DNA of 64,000 bases from Melitaea cinxia (taxonomy: Eukaryota > Arthropoda > Insecta > Lepidoptera > Nymphalidae). Positions 28,001 through 34,358 of the stretch are shown here, piece after piece. The notes beneath the pieces were generated by a model. That model made no database searches and was not told where the DNA came from. It saw only the letters and a program-made list of their open reading frames with translations. How positions within the stretch are numbered: position 1 is the stretch's first letter; each line of letters starts with the position of its first letter. Where the stretch lies: contig NC_059415.1 of NCBI RefSeq assembly GCF_905220565.1, positions 3,950,001 through 4,014,000 of the forward strand, read 5' to 3'. The translations under genes and the position numbers were made by a program.

Positions 28001-31000
28001 GGCTATATGACGCTGGTAGTCTTGGTGCTGCTCTTCCAAAGCCTTCATCTTTGCCGCCATGGCGAGGATCTCTTGGTCCCGCCTTTGGATCTCCAGACGA
28101 AACTCATCCAACTGCTCAAGCACCATCCACAGGAAATTTTGTATAGAATTAAATAAATTTAAGCATGTAATTAGTCTCAAAAATGACAATTAAACAAATT
28201 CAAACAAGACAAAATCTATCTACTAAGGCAAATAGTGATGGCGGAAATGATATCAATGTTAGTTTCAATCTACATCTCAAAACGATTAAGACCATCAAAA
28301 AGAAAGATCAAGTTGATGTTAGTATCGATGATAAAGCGACGCAAGCTCATTAGTAAGTATTTATCGTTGATTAAGGAAACATTATCAGCATCTAAGAATT
28401 ATATAACTTAGTGCCATGGAAGACATATTATACACCTTATTTTTTTTACATGCACATTATCACGTATATAATTAACACTCAGACAAAATTCAAAAATTCA
28501 TCAAATTGAATGAAATATAGAAAAACGTACACTGGTCACTGGAAAACTTTCCAACTGATTCAAAACAAGAATTTATAAATATCGAAGCTTGAATAAGCAT
28601 AACTAGAAAGTTTTCCAGTGTTGAATATCTAAAAGAGTTAAATGCCGACGATGCACGGGCGCCTATATTGTGATACATTTATCTACCGATACTGTGACAG
28701 AGACTCATGAAACATGGCGACTACATGAAGAGGCCGGGTCGTGTGAGCTAGACTAGTGATGAGTGGCACGGGACCAAAGCTATATACTGGACGATGAGTT
28801 GCGATAACCACTGAAAGCGGAATATGAATAGATCAGGAATTTCACAAAAACGCACCCGAACTCGTTCGATGCATACGACCTCAACAGTCTTTATTTAACA
28901 GTCTCTAAATCATTAATTGGTGTCAACGTAATCAATCTCAAACGTTTCGATAACCATAAATTTTATATATCTAAAATATCGCACCTAGAGCCCTACTTAA
29001 CAAAAATATTTCACTGTTCAAGAATATAATCTCTTACAATTTAATTAAAAATAGCTTTACATAAAAATATTTCGAGTCGACGACTCGGCTAATATCGGTC
29101 TTAAAGCGATAAATTGACACGGGATCGTCGATCGGGGCGCGGTCACAGCGTGGTGGCGCTATAGACACGGGGCGCGCGGGCTCGCGGCCGCGGTGGCGGG
29201 ACCATGCGCCCGTCCTTGGTGATTCGGACGTCGTTCAGCAGAAAACTTACTTGTCGCTTGAAGGGAGGGTCGGCCTTATCGTATAGTGAGGCGTGCGAGG
29301 GCGCGAGGGAGGGCGGCGGCGGGGAGCCGAGCGCGGCCAGCTCGCTCTCGAGCAGCGCGACCTGCCGCTCCAGCGTGGCGATGCGCGCCTCCTTGGTCTC
29401 CAGCACGGCGGTGAGCGTGGCGCCCGCCGAGCCGCCCGGCAGCCCCGCCGCGGCCAGCGCGCGCTCCAGCTGGGCCTGCAGCGCCCGCAGCGTGTCCGCC
29501 GTCGCCTTGAGCTCCTGCCACACGCCAGTCGGTCAGCCGCGCCGCCGCCCGGCCCGGCACCCGGCCCGCTACACGCCACCCGACTACTCGCCTCGCGCCT
29601 CCCTGGGGCTGCCCCGCTCCCGACAACCGAGCCCGCGCAGCCCCAGGTCGAGGCGGTACACAAATTTTAATGATTGCTCAAACTGAACCAATGAAATTTA
29701 CACGAGACGGTCTTCGCTAGGGTTCATGTGACGGGGACATAATGAGCTAAACATGCAATGTCGTGAGTCAGTGTTCGTGTCGCTCTTTTTTGAACTTTGT
29801 TGTTTTTAGGCCGAATCGAAGGGCTGAATTTTAAAATATTGTTCTTTTTTTCTTAAGGTCGACGTGAGGGTGGCGGAATCGATAAGTATGGAAAAAGTGC
29901 TCGGGGGGAACAAGCTCGAAGTGTAACAGAGACCGTGAAGAGTAAGCGAAAGTTTGATCAGAATTGAATGAAGCCAGAGAAAAAGAGTAGGAGGTCGATT
30001 GTACACATACAAGCGACGCGACAGTCACATTCGGCCGGACACAAATGAATGAAATGAAACTATCAAGAGCAACTCTAAGAGAAACAGTGAGCTTGATAAA
30101 GGTATCACAAAATAAAACGCCCATGTGTAATACAATACTGTTACATAAACATGAGGAAGCAGTGACGTGCATAACATACGACTAAGAAACACGGTGTAGG
30201 ATACATAACAGCTGCAGAATAGAAAAAAATTCCATTGACATAAATTTTTTAACGAAAAATGTCTACTCCAGGTAAACATGCAACACGACATTCAATATTA
30301 TAACAATAATTACCTGCTTCTGCGCCATGGCCTGCATTTGCTGGAACATCTGTCTTTCTTCTTCTTTACCTGGAAAAAATCCAGTTACGTACTCATCTTT
30401 ATGTACTATGTACAAAGACTTCTCAGTCTTCGTAGTTTTCTAGTCGTTGCCAAATTAAAACAACCACGTACCCATTCCTTTATTTTGTAACATTTCCAAT
30501 AATTTCTTGATGCTTTCATCTCGGGCTTGTAATGTTTGCTTCTGAGTTTCAATCCGCAATTCCAATTCCTATCGAAAAGTTGATACTTATAGTGACTGTT
30601 AATTGGTTTGGTTGAAAGTTTGTATTATTTTCGTAAAATTCAGGCACGACAGAATTATTCTGGTTTAATTAAATACGTTTTCTGTTATTGAAAGAAGAAT
30701 TACACTTTTTAAAGTAAAGATGCAAAATAAGAAATAGTATTCCATAAGTTTATAATTTCAAATAAAAAATTGGCTGGAATTATCAGTTTCTTGTATGATA
30801 TAATTAAGAATCTTGGACTATATTATATTTTTTACAATATTCGGTTTAATATTTGTAGTGCTAATAAGTTAGTTATTATTTGACTTTGCCATTAGGTGTA
30901 TTATATTTAAAAATAATTATACCGACCAATATTCTTCGTGTCTTTTCCAATCTACATGACATTGATTAAATAATAATTCGTGCTATTGTGGCATTATTGA

Positions 31001-31747
31001 AAGACGTGAATCTAAATAAACAAAAAATTAATACCTTCTAATAAGACATTTAAAAAATAGAAGCAAATACCATAACACAAAGGGACATCTATTTAGAATT
31101 GAACAACGATTCTATAATCCGTAATATAACTAACTACTACTTGATATTATTTACAGTTTGTTTATTTAAATATAACGTAAAGGTATACTACTATTGTATA
31201 AAATATATAAGTAGATATGACTACGGTTAGGTATATCCAATTAATTCCATTGTTATAAAAATGGAACTAATTGGAGATCAAATCAGACCATCAGAGTTTG
31301 ACAAACATATATTTTTACTAGATTTTTTATATTCATATTGGTATTAAGGCATAGGTATAAGACGTTATCGATATCAAAAAGAAAGGATTAAGTTTATTAA
31401 AGCATCTCGAAGTCTTCAAGAGGTATTATTAGTAAGGAAGATAGTATGGAAAACTTTTTTCTGTAAGATTTATGAGAGTTTTACGAGTTTATTTGAAAGC
31501 TCCAAATAGAGGATTAAGCTTCACCCTTTTTCCGAAGGTTAAGAGAGGTTTACTTTTGAGTTCAATCTTTTCCAGAGAATTAATGTGTGAATGTTACCTT
31601 AATAGTATCTCTTAATATTGCTATTTCTCTCTGTAGATGTTCGTTTTCAGCGTAAAGCGCTTCTAATTGCTGTTGTAGTTCAGGAGCGGGCTGACGCATA
31701 CGTAATCGCAGTTCTTCTTCTAGTTGCCTTACTAACATTGCTTGTTT
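6996..31747 (-). CDS. brp: bruchpilot / ELKS-CAST-ERC active-zone scaffold, multi-exon, 5' end missing
   Basis: This gene encodes the cytomatrix protein that builds the presynaptic active zone, organises calcium channels and tethers synaptic vesicles (known for Drosophila Brp; the vertebrate relatives are ERC1/ERC2). Twenty exons on the minus strand join in phase to about 2,050 codons, nearly all heptad-type coiled coil rich in E, K, Q, L and R. Blocks I recognise from the family are RIETQKQTLQARDESIKKLL, HIAVLKESLCAKEEH, KINVLQRKIENLEDLLKEKD, SQLDKALGQAARLQKERD, ERLLQLVQMSQEEQ and AISEKDSQIAELE. The N-terminal exons (in fly about 190 residues that end just before KQAMLVRQLEEE) are not seen here, so the start lies beyond the window or was missed. 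Two mutually exclusive 3' ends are predicted, at 12246 and at 6996. The introns are full of repeats. Exon borders come from reading splice sites by eye, without transcripts. Confidence 0.93.
7448..7466. repeat. perfect short hairpin
   Basis: GAGCAAAA, a 3-nt loop CTC, then TTTTGCTC. Related GAGCAAAAC and GGGCAAAA words follow in the next 70 nt. It lies in the long-form brp intron between the last two exons. Confidence 0.5.
7639..7810. mobile_element. MITE with GGGCCTGTTTCACCGG-type ends, copy 1
   Basis: The left end is GGGTCGGTTCACCGGTGG and the right end is ACCGGTGAAACAGGCCC, which are imperfect inverted repeats. The flanks are TTA and TAA, fitting a 3-bp TWA target site (PIF/Harbinger-like). 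The same ends bound the element at 57144-57418. It lies in the last predicted intron of brp. Confidence 0.6.
8009..8119 (-). CDS. brp: brp exon 19 of the long form, acidic tail
   Basis: The exon has 37 codons after acceptor AATTCCAG: NERIVEFERDSSEPEQDEVS then SPVLTLADDLIAACEDN. It is GC-rich and in phase. The donor AAT followed by GTAATT leads in phase to the exon at 6996. If that donor is not used, the frame reads ten more residues (VIVWVSCTMY) to a TGA at 7976-7978. The exon itself is well supported by phase and composition, but I recall no homologue for this acidic tail. Confidence 0.7.
8190..8350 (-). repeat. dispersed repeat E, partial
   Basis: The stretch contains CGGTTCAGCCGTTCCCGAGA then TTAGCC and a run of AAACAGA units. 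These are typical internal words of family E, seen fuller at 25485-25812 and 35195-35457. Confidence 0.5.
8728..8875 (-). CDS. brp: brp exon 18 of the long form (AISEKD block)
   Basis: The exon finishes the split isoleucine and reads QDLLEGAISEKDSQIAELEV, then LKDEKEKLLNRLKIE. It aligns with the ERC C-terminal block EALLAAISEKDANIALLE and REKDRLVHQLKQQ. This is the strongest evidence that the gene retains an ERC-type C-terminus. The acceptor is GTCTACAG and the donor is GAG followed by GTAATA. Confidence 0.88.
8968..9176. mobile_element. MITE with perfect 16-bp inverted ends
   Basis: TTGAAGTAAAACTTCT at the left and AGAAGTTTTACTTCAA at the right are exact reverse complements 209 bp apart. 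The inside has no coding capacity. It lies in the brp intron between the exons at 10040 and 8728. Confidence 0.7.
9245..9335. repeat. tRNA-like SINE fragment
   Basis: Read on the minus strand, it has an A-box-like TAGCTTAATTGGCTAGAGCA and a B-box-like GGTTCGGTCTCCGCTGG, as in the tRNA-derived head of a SINE. It has no CCA or proper cloverleaf, so it is not called a tRNA gene. Confidence 0.5.
9478..9650 (-). repeat. dispersed repeat C, partial, reverse
   Basis: It contains AGCGATTGTTACTCATAG, GCAGCGTGGTGGATTAAGCT and TATGCCCAGCAG, the reverse-orientation words of family C. Confidence 0.7.
9830..10012 (+). repeat. SINE-like repeat B, diverged, next to brp exon 17
   Basis: It contains CTGGGGAAGTACCTAACCTT then ACAGAATATCACAGC, GAGCTCCTGGG and a decayed CGGTAACCACTT end. 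It stops about 28 nt from the exon 17 donor. Confidence 0.7.
10040..10200 (-). CDS. brp: brp exon 17 of the long form
   Basis: This 161-nt exon reads MKKMEQRILSLQNASIMRCE then TCSMVLRRLKRLEECFARCR and ends HAILRHLSLV, with a split isoleucine codon. The reading frame is fixed by phase 0 from exon 16 and by the fit of HLSLV to the AISEKD exon. It is cysteine-richer than the rest of the protein. SINE-like repeats lie within about 30 nt on both sides. The acceptor is CATTGTAG and the donor is GTGAT followed by GTAAGT. Confidence 0.8.
10228..10535 (+). repeat. tRNA-derived SINE (repeat C), near full length
   Basis: It starts CTCTGTAATATTCCACTGCT and ends in a tRNA-like block at 10468-10530 with B box GAATCGAACCCGC on this strand. 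It begins about 28 nt upstream of the exon 17 acceptor, so the branch-point region of that intron borders the SINE. Confidence 0.8.
10887..11561 (-). CDS. brp: brp exon 16 of the long form, ERC-type coiled coil
   Basis: The exon has 225 codons, phase 0 to 0, after acceptor TTATGTAG. It starts ELSQARQSEVAAIGDLTNTL. The middle holds a less helical piece (SFFELQKSGKVVDRLDMCKL), and it ends ELEDALKESFMIAAEREKVF then EEEQKRIETLQK. The last part resembles ERC sequences with an ALRES plus AEREMV motif. It is absent from the Brp form that ends at 12246. The donor is AAG followed by GTAATT. Homology of the first half is less clear than that of the end. Confidence 0.85.
12119..12245 (-). other. 3'UTR and polyadenylation signal of the short brp form
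   Basis: TTTATT on the plus strand at 12119-12124 is AATAAA on the minus strand, about 120 nt past the GFLKSLF stop codon. It is a plausible cleavage signal for the Brp-type transcript; AT-rich DNA makes chance hexamers common. Confidence 0.45.
12246..12281 (-). CDS. brp: brp alternative terminal exon, Brp-type C-terminus
   Basis: After the acceptor GCATTCCAG the frame reads AGPAGFLKSLF and stops (TAA, 12246-12248). Drosophila Brp, as I recall it, ends AGPAGFLKSFF. The extreme C-terminus of fly Brp tethers synaptic vesicles (brp-nude allele), so this is the exon that should give vesicle tethering. It is too short for an ORF scan and was found by looking for the fly ending. The intron before it is 147 nt. 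A polyadenylation signal lies 120 nt downstream. Confidence 0.88.
   Translation of the reverse strand, partial: AGPAGFLKSLF
12429..12492 (-). CDS. brp: brp exon 15 of window, last exon common to both ends
   Basis: This 64-nt exon completes the split glutamine and encodes SVRNLQAKLKSQQQAQAQRE and E. It ends in phase 0 at a donor GAG followed by GTAATT. Both exon 12246-12281 and exon 10887-11561 start in phase 0, so this donor is the choice point between the two C-termini. Confidence 0.88.
12785..12885. repeat. tRNA-like SINE fragment
   Basis: It contains GAGGCGGGAATCGAACTAAC followed by AACCCCGAGAG, with a B-box-like core on the opposite strand and a tail of decayed arm sequence. A similar fragment lies at 45310-45400. 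It lies in the brp intron 12493-13335, which has no other recognisable content. Confidence 0.5.
13336..13541 (-). CDS. brp: brp exon 14 of window (ERLLQLVQMSQEEQ)
   Basis: This 206-nt exon runs from AGGSAAAVTDMNRKLGETQK to ETERLLQLVQMSQEEQAQKE and KQIMDLQ, with the last glutamine codon split. It matches the C-terminal region of fly Brp closely. It is much more GC-rich than its surroundings. The donor is CAGCA followed by GTGAGA. Confidence 0.94.
13985..14070. repeat. tRNA-like SINE fragment
   Basis: GAGCGGGGATTGAGCCCATA followed by GATAGACGGAGCTGTGT and TGCACCAACGCGTCG resembles the tRNA-derived head of a SINE on the minus strand. It lies in the brp intron 13542-14366. Confidence 0.45.
14367..14633 (-). 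CDS. brp: brp exon 13 of window (KRKDVEEKEK block)
   Basis: The exon has 89 codons, phase 0 to 0, starting LDLREANKKLQAAGSQNAKA. It contains NKRKDVEEKEKSLMELDRQL and KKRKEQMDQMEASLRK, which match the fly block KRKDIEEKEKKMAEFD and RKRKEQMDQLEKSL. The donor is AAG followed by GTAAGA. Confidence 0.93.
14634..15475 (-). other. brp intron between exons 12 and 13
   Basis: AT-rich intron. A GC-richer patch at 15165-15195 could mimic an exon (acceptor CCACAG), but its translation resembles no Brp or ERC segment. No repeat family was recognised. Confidence 0.5.
15476..17645 (-). CDS. brp: brp exon 12 of window, the giant coiled-coil exon
   Basis: This 2,170-nt exon encodes 723 codons of uninterrupted coiled coil, starting SQNEIYRLQNKIDILEADKD and ending MLVQELEKSQ at a donor CAG followed by GTCAGT. 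Recognisable Brp blocks include NIQLELSKSEVAKLTA, RDATEMEAGRLAKELEKSQM and QLVAQLEKSQDMLVNFQREL. Near the end are glutamine-rich stretches. In fly this part forms the stalk of the T-bar filament. If the donor is missed, the frame runs only 19 more codons to a stop at 15419, which looks like intron. Confidence 0.95.
17753..17892 (-). CDS. brp: brp exon 11 of window (MERDDALTELEILKEKLDKA)
   Basis: This 140-nt exon begins MERDDALTELEILKEKLDKA and ends KMLEKYDR, with the arginine split. It corresponds to the fly segment MERDDAVTEVEILKEKLDKA. The acceptor is CTTTCAG and the donor is GATAG followed by GTACAA. Confidence 0.93.
17997..18185 (-). CDS. brp: brp exon 10 of window (alanine-rich coiled coil)
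   Basis: The exon has 63 codons, ALVSRVQKERDAALAEAASC onward, with an alanine-rich patch and then AARDRDSAATELDVLRERWE, ending QKLT. It aligns with the fly segment containing RIQKERD, AARDRE and LEVLKERYEK. The intron upstream of it is about 6.1 kb and holds a LINE. Phase is 0 at both ends. Confidence 0.92.
18238..18405 (-). repeat. SINE-like repeat B, reverse, partial
   Basis: It contains GGCTCACGTGACGGTAATCG then GTAGGG-like and CTCTGGTTACCTTATTCACC segments, in the opposite order to the plus-strand copies. Confidence 0.65.
19478..21690 (+). pseudogene. decayed non-LTR retrotransposon (jockey/CR1-like reverse transcriptase)
   Basis: Reverse-transcriptase pieces appear in order but in different frames: NYRPISILSTLSKVF (about 19908-19953), QHEFIDCRSTIANLANF (about 20000), YTDFSKAFDRVNHKLL (motif A, about 20105), YADDLKLA (motif C, about 20303) and MELNPSKCSYISFTRKR (20407). 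Frame changes and stops interrupt it at least four times, so it cannot make a protein. The 3' end near 21690 is a TAAATAAATAAATAAAT run, typical of this LINE class. It lies antisense to brp inside an intron. A repeat B copy splits its 3' part. Family placement is from motif appearance only. Confidence 0.85.
20990..21275 (+). repeat. repeat B nested inside the LINE
   Basis: A full-length B copy runs from CTGAGGTAGAGCACAGCAGG to TTTGCCGACCTAGTGACA and an A-rich tail. LINE-like sequence resumes after it. AACCTC occurs on both sides and may be the target duplication. Confidence 0.8.
22262..22362 (-). repeat. repeat C, partial, reverse
   Basis: It contains GGCCTATGCCCAGCCGTGGG and ATGTTGTAGGCTGA, the reverse end of family C. 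Confidence 0.6.
22846..22857. promoter_or_regulatory. overlapping CRE and E-box
   Basis: TGACGTCACGTG combines a full palindromic CRE (TGACGTCA) with an E-box (CACGTG), sharing two bases. It lies in the large brp intron. CREB-type and bHLH factors bind such sites in general; activity here is not shown. Confidence 0.35.
23345..23505 (+). repeat. dispersed repeat E, partial
   Basis: It ends with AAAACGCGAATGAAGTCGCG then GGTATAGCTTGT, the usual 3' end of family E. The 5' part is lost. Confidence 0.55.
23932..24283 (+). repeat. tRNA-derived SINE (repeat D), full length, ends at brp exon 9 donor
   Basis: It starts TCATCACTTCAGCCAATCGC, contains GGCCTCCACTAGTTTGTACC and ends in a tRNA-like block with GGGGATCGAACCCGCAACGG and an A-box-like region on the opposite strand. 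An (AAT)n tail runs to 24279. The exon 9 donor is at 24285. Confidence 0.8.
24286..24438 (-). CDS. brp: brp exon 9 of window (SQLDKALGQAARLQKERD)
   Basis: The exon has 51 codons, phase 0 to 0, running from LQVDREKSAYDFESLQ through the block SQLDKALGQAARLQKERD to HDKAQ. It is near-identical to fly Brp. The donor (CAA then GTAAGT) lies within a few bases of the (TAA)n tail of a SINE-like repeat at 23932-24283. Confidence 0.92.
24895..25105 (-). CDS. brp: brp exon 8 of window (ELERTQATLGKAQ)
   Basis: After completing the split arginine, the exon reads LQSSISRLHSERDK, then REELERTQATLGKAQLQQDK, and ends VEVRK. Its length is 1 + 210 nt. It matches the Drosophila segment around MERTQATLGKSQLQ. The acceptor is CCACCAG and the donor is AAG followed by GTACAA. 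Confidence 0.92.
25215..25380 (-). repeat. SINE-like repeat B, reverse, diverged
   Basis: It contains CTACCCCCGACTGATGCTCT, TATCTTACTCACTACAGGAA and GTTAGGTTGAGGTGTTTCCA in the reverse order of family B. Confidence 0.6.
25485..25812 (+). repeat. dispersed repeat E, near full length
   Basis: It opens ATCTATACAGATAAATAAAA then TCGGAGTGTCAGTTTG and ends ATTCCACGCGGATGAAGTTG then CGGGCGTAGCTAGTT. The same ends bound 35195-35457. It may be the 3' part of a LINE, which is inference. Confidence 0.7.
26108..26853 (-). CDS. brp: brp exon 7 of window (IENLEDLLKEKD, ERC core to Brp filament)
   Basis: This 746-nt exon opens with IENLEDLLKEKDNQVDMARA, continues through SLEEVIGDKEKQIQQLREQR (ERC core) and then enters the Brp-type filament, with TTFGRSTLTTSQELDRVQEK and SAELRRTQAELRVTQADAER. 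It ends in phase 2 inside an arginine codon, and the donor is GATCG followed by GTAAAT. It is uninterrupted coiled coil with no membrane or enzyme motif. Confidence 0.93.
26854..27662 (-). other. brp intron between exons 6 and 7
   Basis: Very AT-rich intron with no repeat family, hairpin or coding signal that I could recognise. Confidence 0.6.
27663..27809 (-). CDS. brp: brp exon 6 of window (KINVLQRK block)
   Basis: The exon encodes 49 residues, VEELKARLEEKSRMVEKKTA through IKDRKINVLQRK. It matches the ERC segment ending KINVLQKK. Phase is 0 at both ends, and the donor is AAAG followed by GTAAAC. Confidence 0.93.
27944..28111 (-). CDS. brp: brp exon 5 of window (LDEFRLEIQ block)
   Basis: This exon of 56 codons, phase 0 to 0, runs from LDEFRLEIQRRDQEILAMAA to HIAVLKESLCAKEEHYSMLQ and TD. 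It is almost identical to the Drosophila Brp segment and aligns with HIEVLKESLTAKEQ of vertebrate ERC. The acceptor is GAGCAG with a weak pyrimidine tract; the donor is GAC followed by GTAAGT. Confidence 0.93.
28112..29142 (-). other. brp intron between exons 4 and 5
   Basis: AT-rich intron. It holds a 15-bp inverted repeat at 28528-28620 (CACTGGAAAACTTTC and its complement, about 60 nt apart) and a possible polyadenylation signal at 28890. Nothing else was recognised. Confidence 0.5.
29143..29250 (-). CDS. brp: possible alternative brp C-terminus by read-through of exon 4
   Basis: If the donor at 29250 is not used, the frame continues for 35 GC-rich codons, VSFLLNDVRITKDGRM and then an arginine/proline stretch, to a stop after YSATTL. 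The base composition stays like the exon, not like the AT-rich intron beyond it. A TTTATT (AATAAA on the minus strand) lies at 28890-28895. The ATTL end fits a class I PDZ ligand. No transcript supports this, and unspliced read-through ORFs also arise by chance in GC-rich DNA. Confidence 0.35.
   Translation of the reverse strand, partial: VSFLLNDVRITKDGRMVPPPRPRARAPRVYSATTL
29251..29514 (-). CDS. brp: brp exon 4 of window, GC-rich probable cassette
   Basis: This 264-nt exon (88 codons, phase 0 to 0) reads ELKATADTLRALQAQLER and later LETKEARIATLERQVALLES. It resembles the ERC block that in vertebrates reads ALQTVIEMKDTKISSLERN. It ends PPFKRQ at a textbook donor, CAA followed by GTAAGT. It is extremely GC-rich compared with the other exons. 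It keeps the frame if skipped, which would give the fly-like junction AQKQ-LDEF. The frame also stays open past the donor (see 29143-29250). Confidence 0.85.
29515..30313 (-). other. brp intron between exons 3 and 4
   Basis: The part next to exon 4 (29515-29650) is as GC-rich as the exon and gives many long ORFs in all frames, none with Brp homology. The rest is AT-rich with no recognised feature. Confidence 0.5.
30314..30369 (-). CDS. brp: brp exon 3 of window (KEEERQMFQQM)
   Basis: This 56-nt exon completes the split glycine and encodes KEEERQMFQQMQAMAQKQ, ending in phase 0. In Drosophila Brp, as I recall it, the residues after AQKQ are LDEFRLEIQ. Those residues are found two exons further on here, so the intervening exon at 29251-29514 may be a cassette. 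Confidence 0.92.
30472..30568 (-). CDS. brp: brp exon 2 of window (RIETQKQTL block)
   Basis: The exon encodes ELELRIETQKQTLQARDESI and then KKLLEMLQNKGM, the most conserved stretch of the ERC family and nearly identical to human ELKS. It is 97 nt long, enters in phase 0 and leaves in phase 1, with the glycine codon split. The donor is ATGG followed by GTACGT. Confidence 0.93.
31598..31747 (-). CDS. brp: brp exon 1 of window (KQAMLVRQLEEE block)
   Basis: This 150-nt exon has phase 0 at both ends and encodes 50 residues starting KQAMLVRQLEEELRLRMRQ and ending EIAILRDTIK. It matches the conserved ERC segment just before the RIETQKQTL block. The acceptor is CTTTTCAG and the donor is AAG followed by GTAAC. 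An upstream exon is required, because the reading continues from phase 0 and no start codon is suitable. Confidence 0.9.
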
Positions 31748-31884
31748 CTGAAAAGAAAAAAAATGAGTTTAATAATTATAAGTTTTATATCTACATTTCA
31801 AAACAATTTACAAAAACAAATTTAGGACACCGAAATTAGGAGAATTATTTTTTGGAGCAAGCAACAAGCAATATCCTGCTTATA

Positions 31885-32118
31885 ATCTGGAGCAGCCCCT
31901 CTGGGGAAGAACCGCACCTAACAAAATATAACAGCTAAATAATACTGCTTTCAAATAGTGTTGTGTTCTTGTGTGAGTAACGTGGCCAGAGCTCCTGGGT
32001 AGGGTAAGGGGTTGTCTTGGCAACGCGCTCGTAATGTTCCTGGTGCTCCACGCGTCTAAAGACTGATAACCGCTTACCATCAGGTGAGCCGTACGTCTGC
32101 TTACCGACCTAGTCATTT
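31885..32118 (+). repeat. SINE-like repeat B
   Basis: It contains ATCTGGAGCAGCCCCTCTGG, GGCCAGAGCTCCTGGGTAGG and CATCAGGTGAGCCGTACGTC, then an A-rich tail. It lies 138 bp upstream of brp exon 1 of the window. Confidence 0.8.
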
Positions 32119-32349
32119 AAAAAAAAAAACACGAAAATAGAATTATGTAAGCTTGGGAGCTAAAAAAAAATCGGTCGGGTAATATAAAATAGGTAAATAC
32201 GACAGTTATAAATAGTAAGATTTAAAGGAATTACGAGATATGGAAGAACGTGTGATGTAAAAATATTGTACATATTTGTGGTCATAATACTCTTTCAGTA
32301 AAAATCAACACACGTATTATCAGTTTTCAACAGAAAAAAAAATTAATAA

Positions 32350-32875
32350 TTTATCCTACTAATATTATAATATAAACACGATAGTTTGTATGTTTGGATG
32401 TATAGATGTATGGATGTTTGGATGTTTGGTCCTCTTTCATGCAAAAACTACCGAATGGATTTTAATGAAAGTTTACAATAATATAGCTTATACATTAGAA
32501 TAACACATAGGCTATAATTTGTAAGGATAGTGTATGAACTGTCCAAAATATAACGATAATTGTCATGTAAATCGGAAAAAAATCTGCCATCTGCGAGCTA
32601 TTCTAGCCTGGCGTACGCTGCAAAAACTGTAGAGTTTACACGTACCTATATAATGTCTAAGAGAAATGGTTTTCTTACTAAACTTCTAACTAAAAATAAA
32701 AATCTAAAATAAAAGTACCCTAAGTTACTCCTTATTACATCAGCTATCTGCCAATGAAACTTCCGTCAAAATTGGTCCAGCCGTTTCAGAGATTAGCCGG
32801 AATAAACAAACAAACAGACAGACAGATAGACAGACGGTCAAAATTATATAAAAAAATATTTTGGTAAAGGTACCG
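32350..32875. repeat. dispersed repeat E and related sequence
   Basis: It begins with CCTACTAATATTATAATATA then AACACGATAGTTTG, has repeated GTATGGATGTTTGGATG words, and ends with GGTCCAGCCGTTTCAGAGAT then TAGCCGGAATAAACAAAC. This is common low-copy debris in lepidopteran introns, possibly two fused insertions. Confidence 0.5.
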
Positions 32876-34358
32876 CGTATGCATACATATGATTTTAGTG
32901 AAAAGCGGTTATTTTAATATTACAAACAGCGACTCCAATTTTATTTCTTTTTATAGATGTATAGAAGAACAAAGATTGTCTACTTATTCCAAAGTCGGTA
33001 AACAGTAAACGTTACCGCCAAAGCGTTGAAGTATGACATGCTACATATTGCAATATCAGAACGTCAGCGGTATAATTTATTTCGCATTTGGCACAAAAGT
33101 TGGTGAATATAAAAAATAGTTCGTCAATACATGTTACCACCACGTGTGGCGACGGTAAAGAGTTAAGTAATTTTCTATTGCGGATGATTGTAAATGTTTT
33201 AACGTTACCTCGATATATCTTTGGGTAAATGTACATTATTAAGACTTATGCTAACGTTACGATGGGTAAAATGGTAGTACCAAAATAATTATGAAATATG
33301 TTCAAACATCATTCGCTATGATATTATGAGTGTTTAGTTACACGTGTATGTATTTTATAAGTAGGGTTAGATTCAAAAAGTTAAATTACTTATGAAACTG
33401 TCACAAAGATTTGCGAGACTATGGTGAACTGAATTTAACTGAAATTGACTGAAAATTGCTTAAACCGATACGCTGCTACACAGCAGGACAATGGGTAATT
33501 ATGAAGTAGAGATATCAAACGTCACGTGAGAAATACGCAACGACGACGTTTCGTCAGGTGTTAAAAAATATGTAAATACGCACACACGAAAAAGGTTTTT
33601 ATACAATGCAATTCTACATTCTGGGTAGGGGTAGAACCTGTCATAATGGGTATTGATGAAACCATCCGCATCGTCAACACTGTATAAAAATCAGAAGACT
33701 TAATTTAATTCCCATGTTAAACATAAAATTTTGACAGAATTGAAATATAAGTCAAATTTAAATTCAACAAAATCAGAAAAACGAGTTTTTTTATTTAATA
33801 TTTTCTCTGAATTTTTTTGTAGTTTGTATTTATTACGTTTGTTAATAATTTGTTGTTTCTGTTGCGTGTGGATAGAAATCAAAATAGCGTACGTCAACGA
33901 AAATATTTACATAATATTTTATTTACCTGATGCGTGATGGAAAAACAGGTAATTTATTTAACATTTGAGCTATTTTTACTTTAGAACGGGAGTATTTTTA
34001 TTACCATATACATTAACTCAAAGGAAATTCCGCTCACGTTGTTAAGTTACATTAAAGTTTACGTATTTTAACATAATTATACTACAATTTCGAGTATGTG
34101 AAGTTGGTTTTCTTCTTAGAGATAATAAAATTATTGAATTAGATTATTAGAGTTACGACTGTCATTGCTGGCAACATGAGAAACTGTTAAATACAATCAA
34201 TAGATTTTAAATTAAAACACGTGTTTCTTATACAATTTCTAAGTTGTATTGAAGTCAGTCCAAAAGTCAGTCCAATAGAAGATATACTTTACAAGATAGG
34301 TTTACAACTGAACTGAAAAGACTGCTTATATTTGCATTCATTTTTTGTATATAGTTTA

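Noticed and set aside
29204..29686. Long plus- and minus-strand ORFs in other frames around 29.2-29.7 kb
   Set aside because: They come from the high GC of brp exon 4 and its flank, where stop codons are rare. Only the frame with ERC homology is kept.
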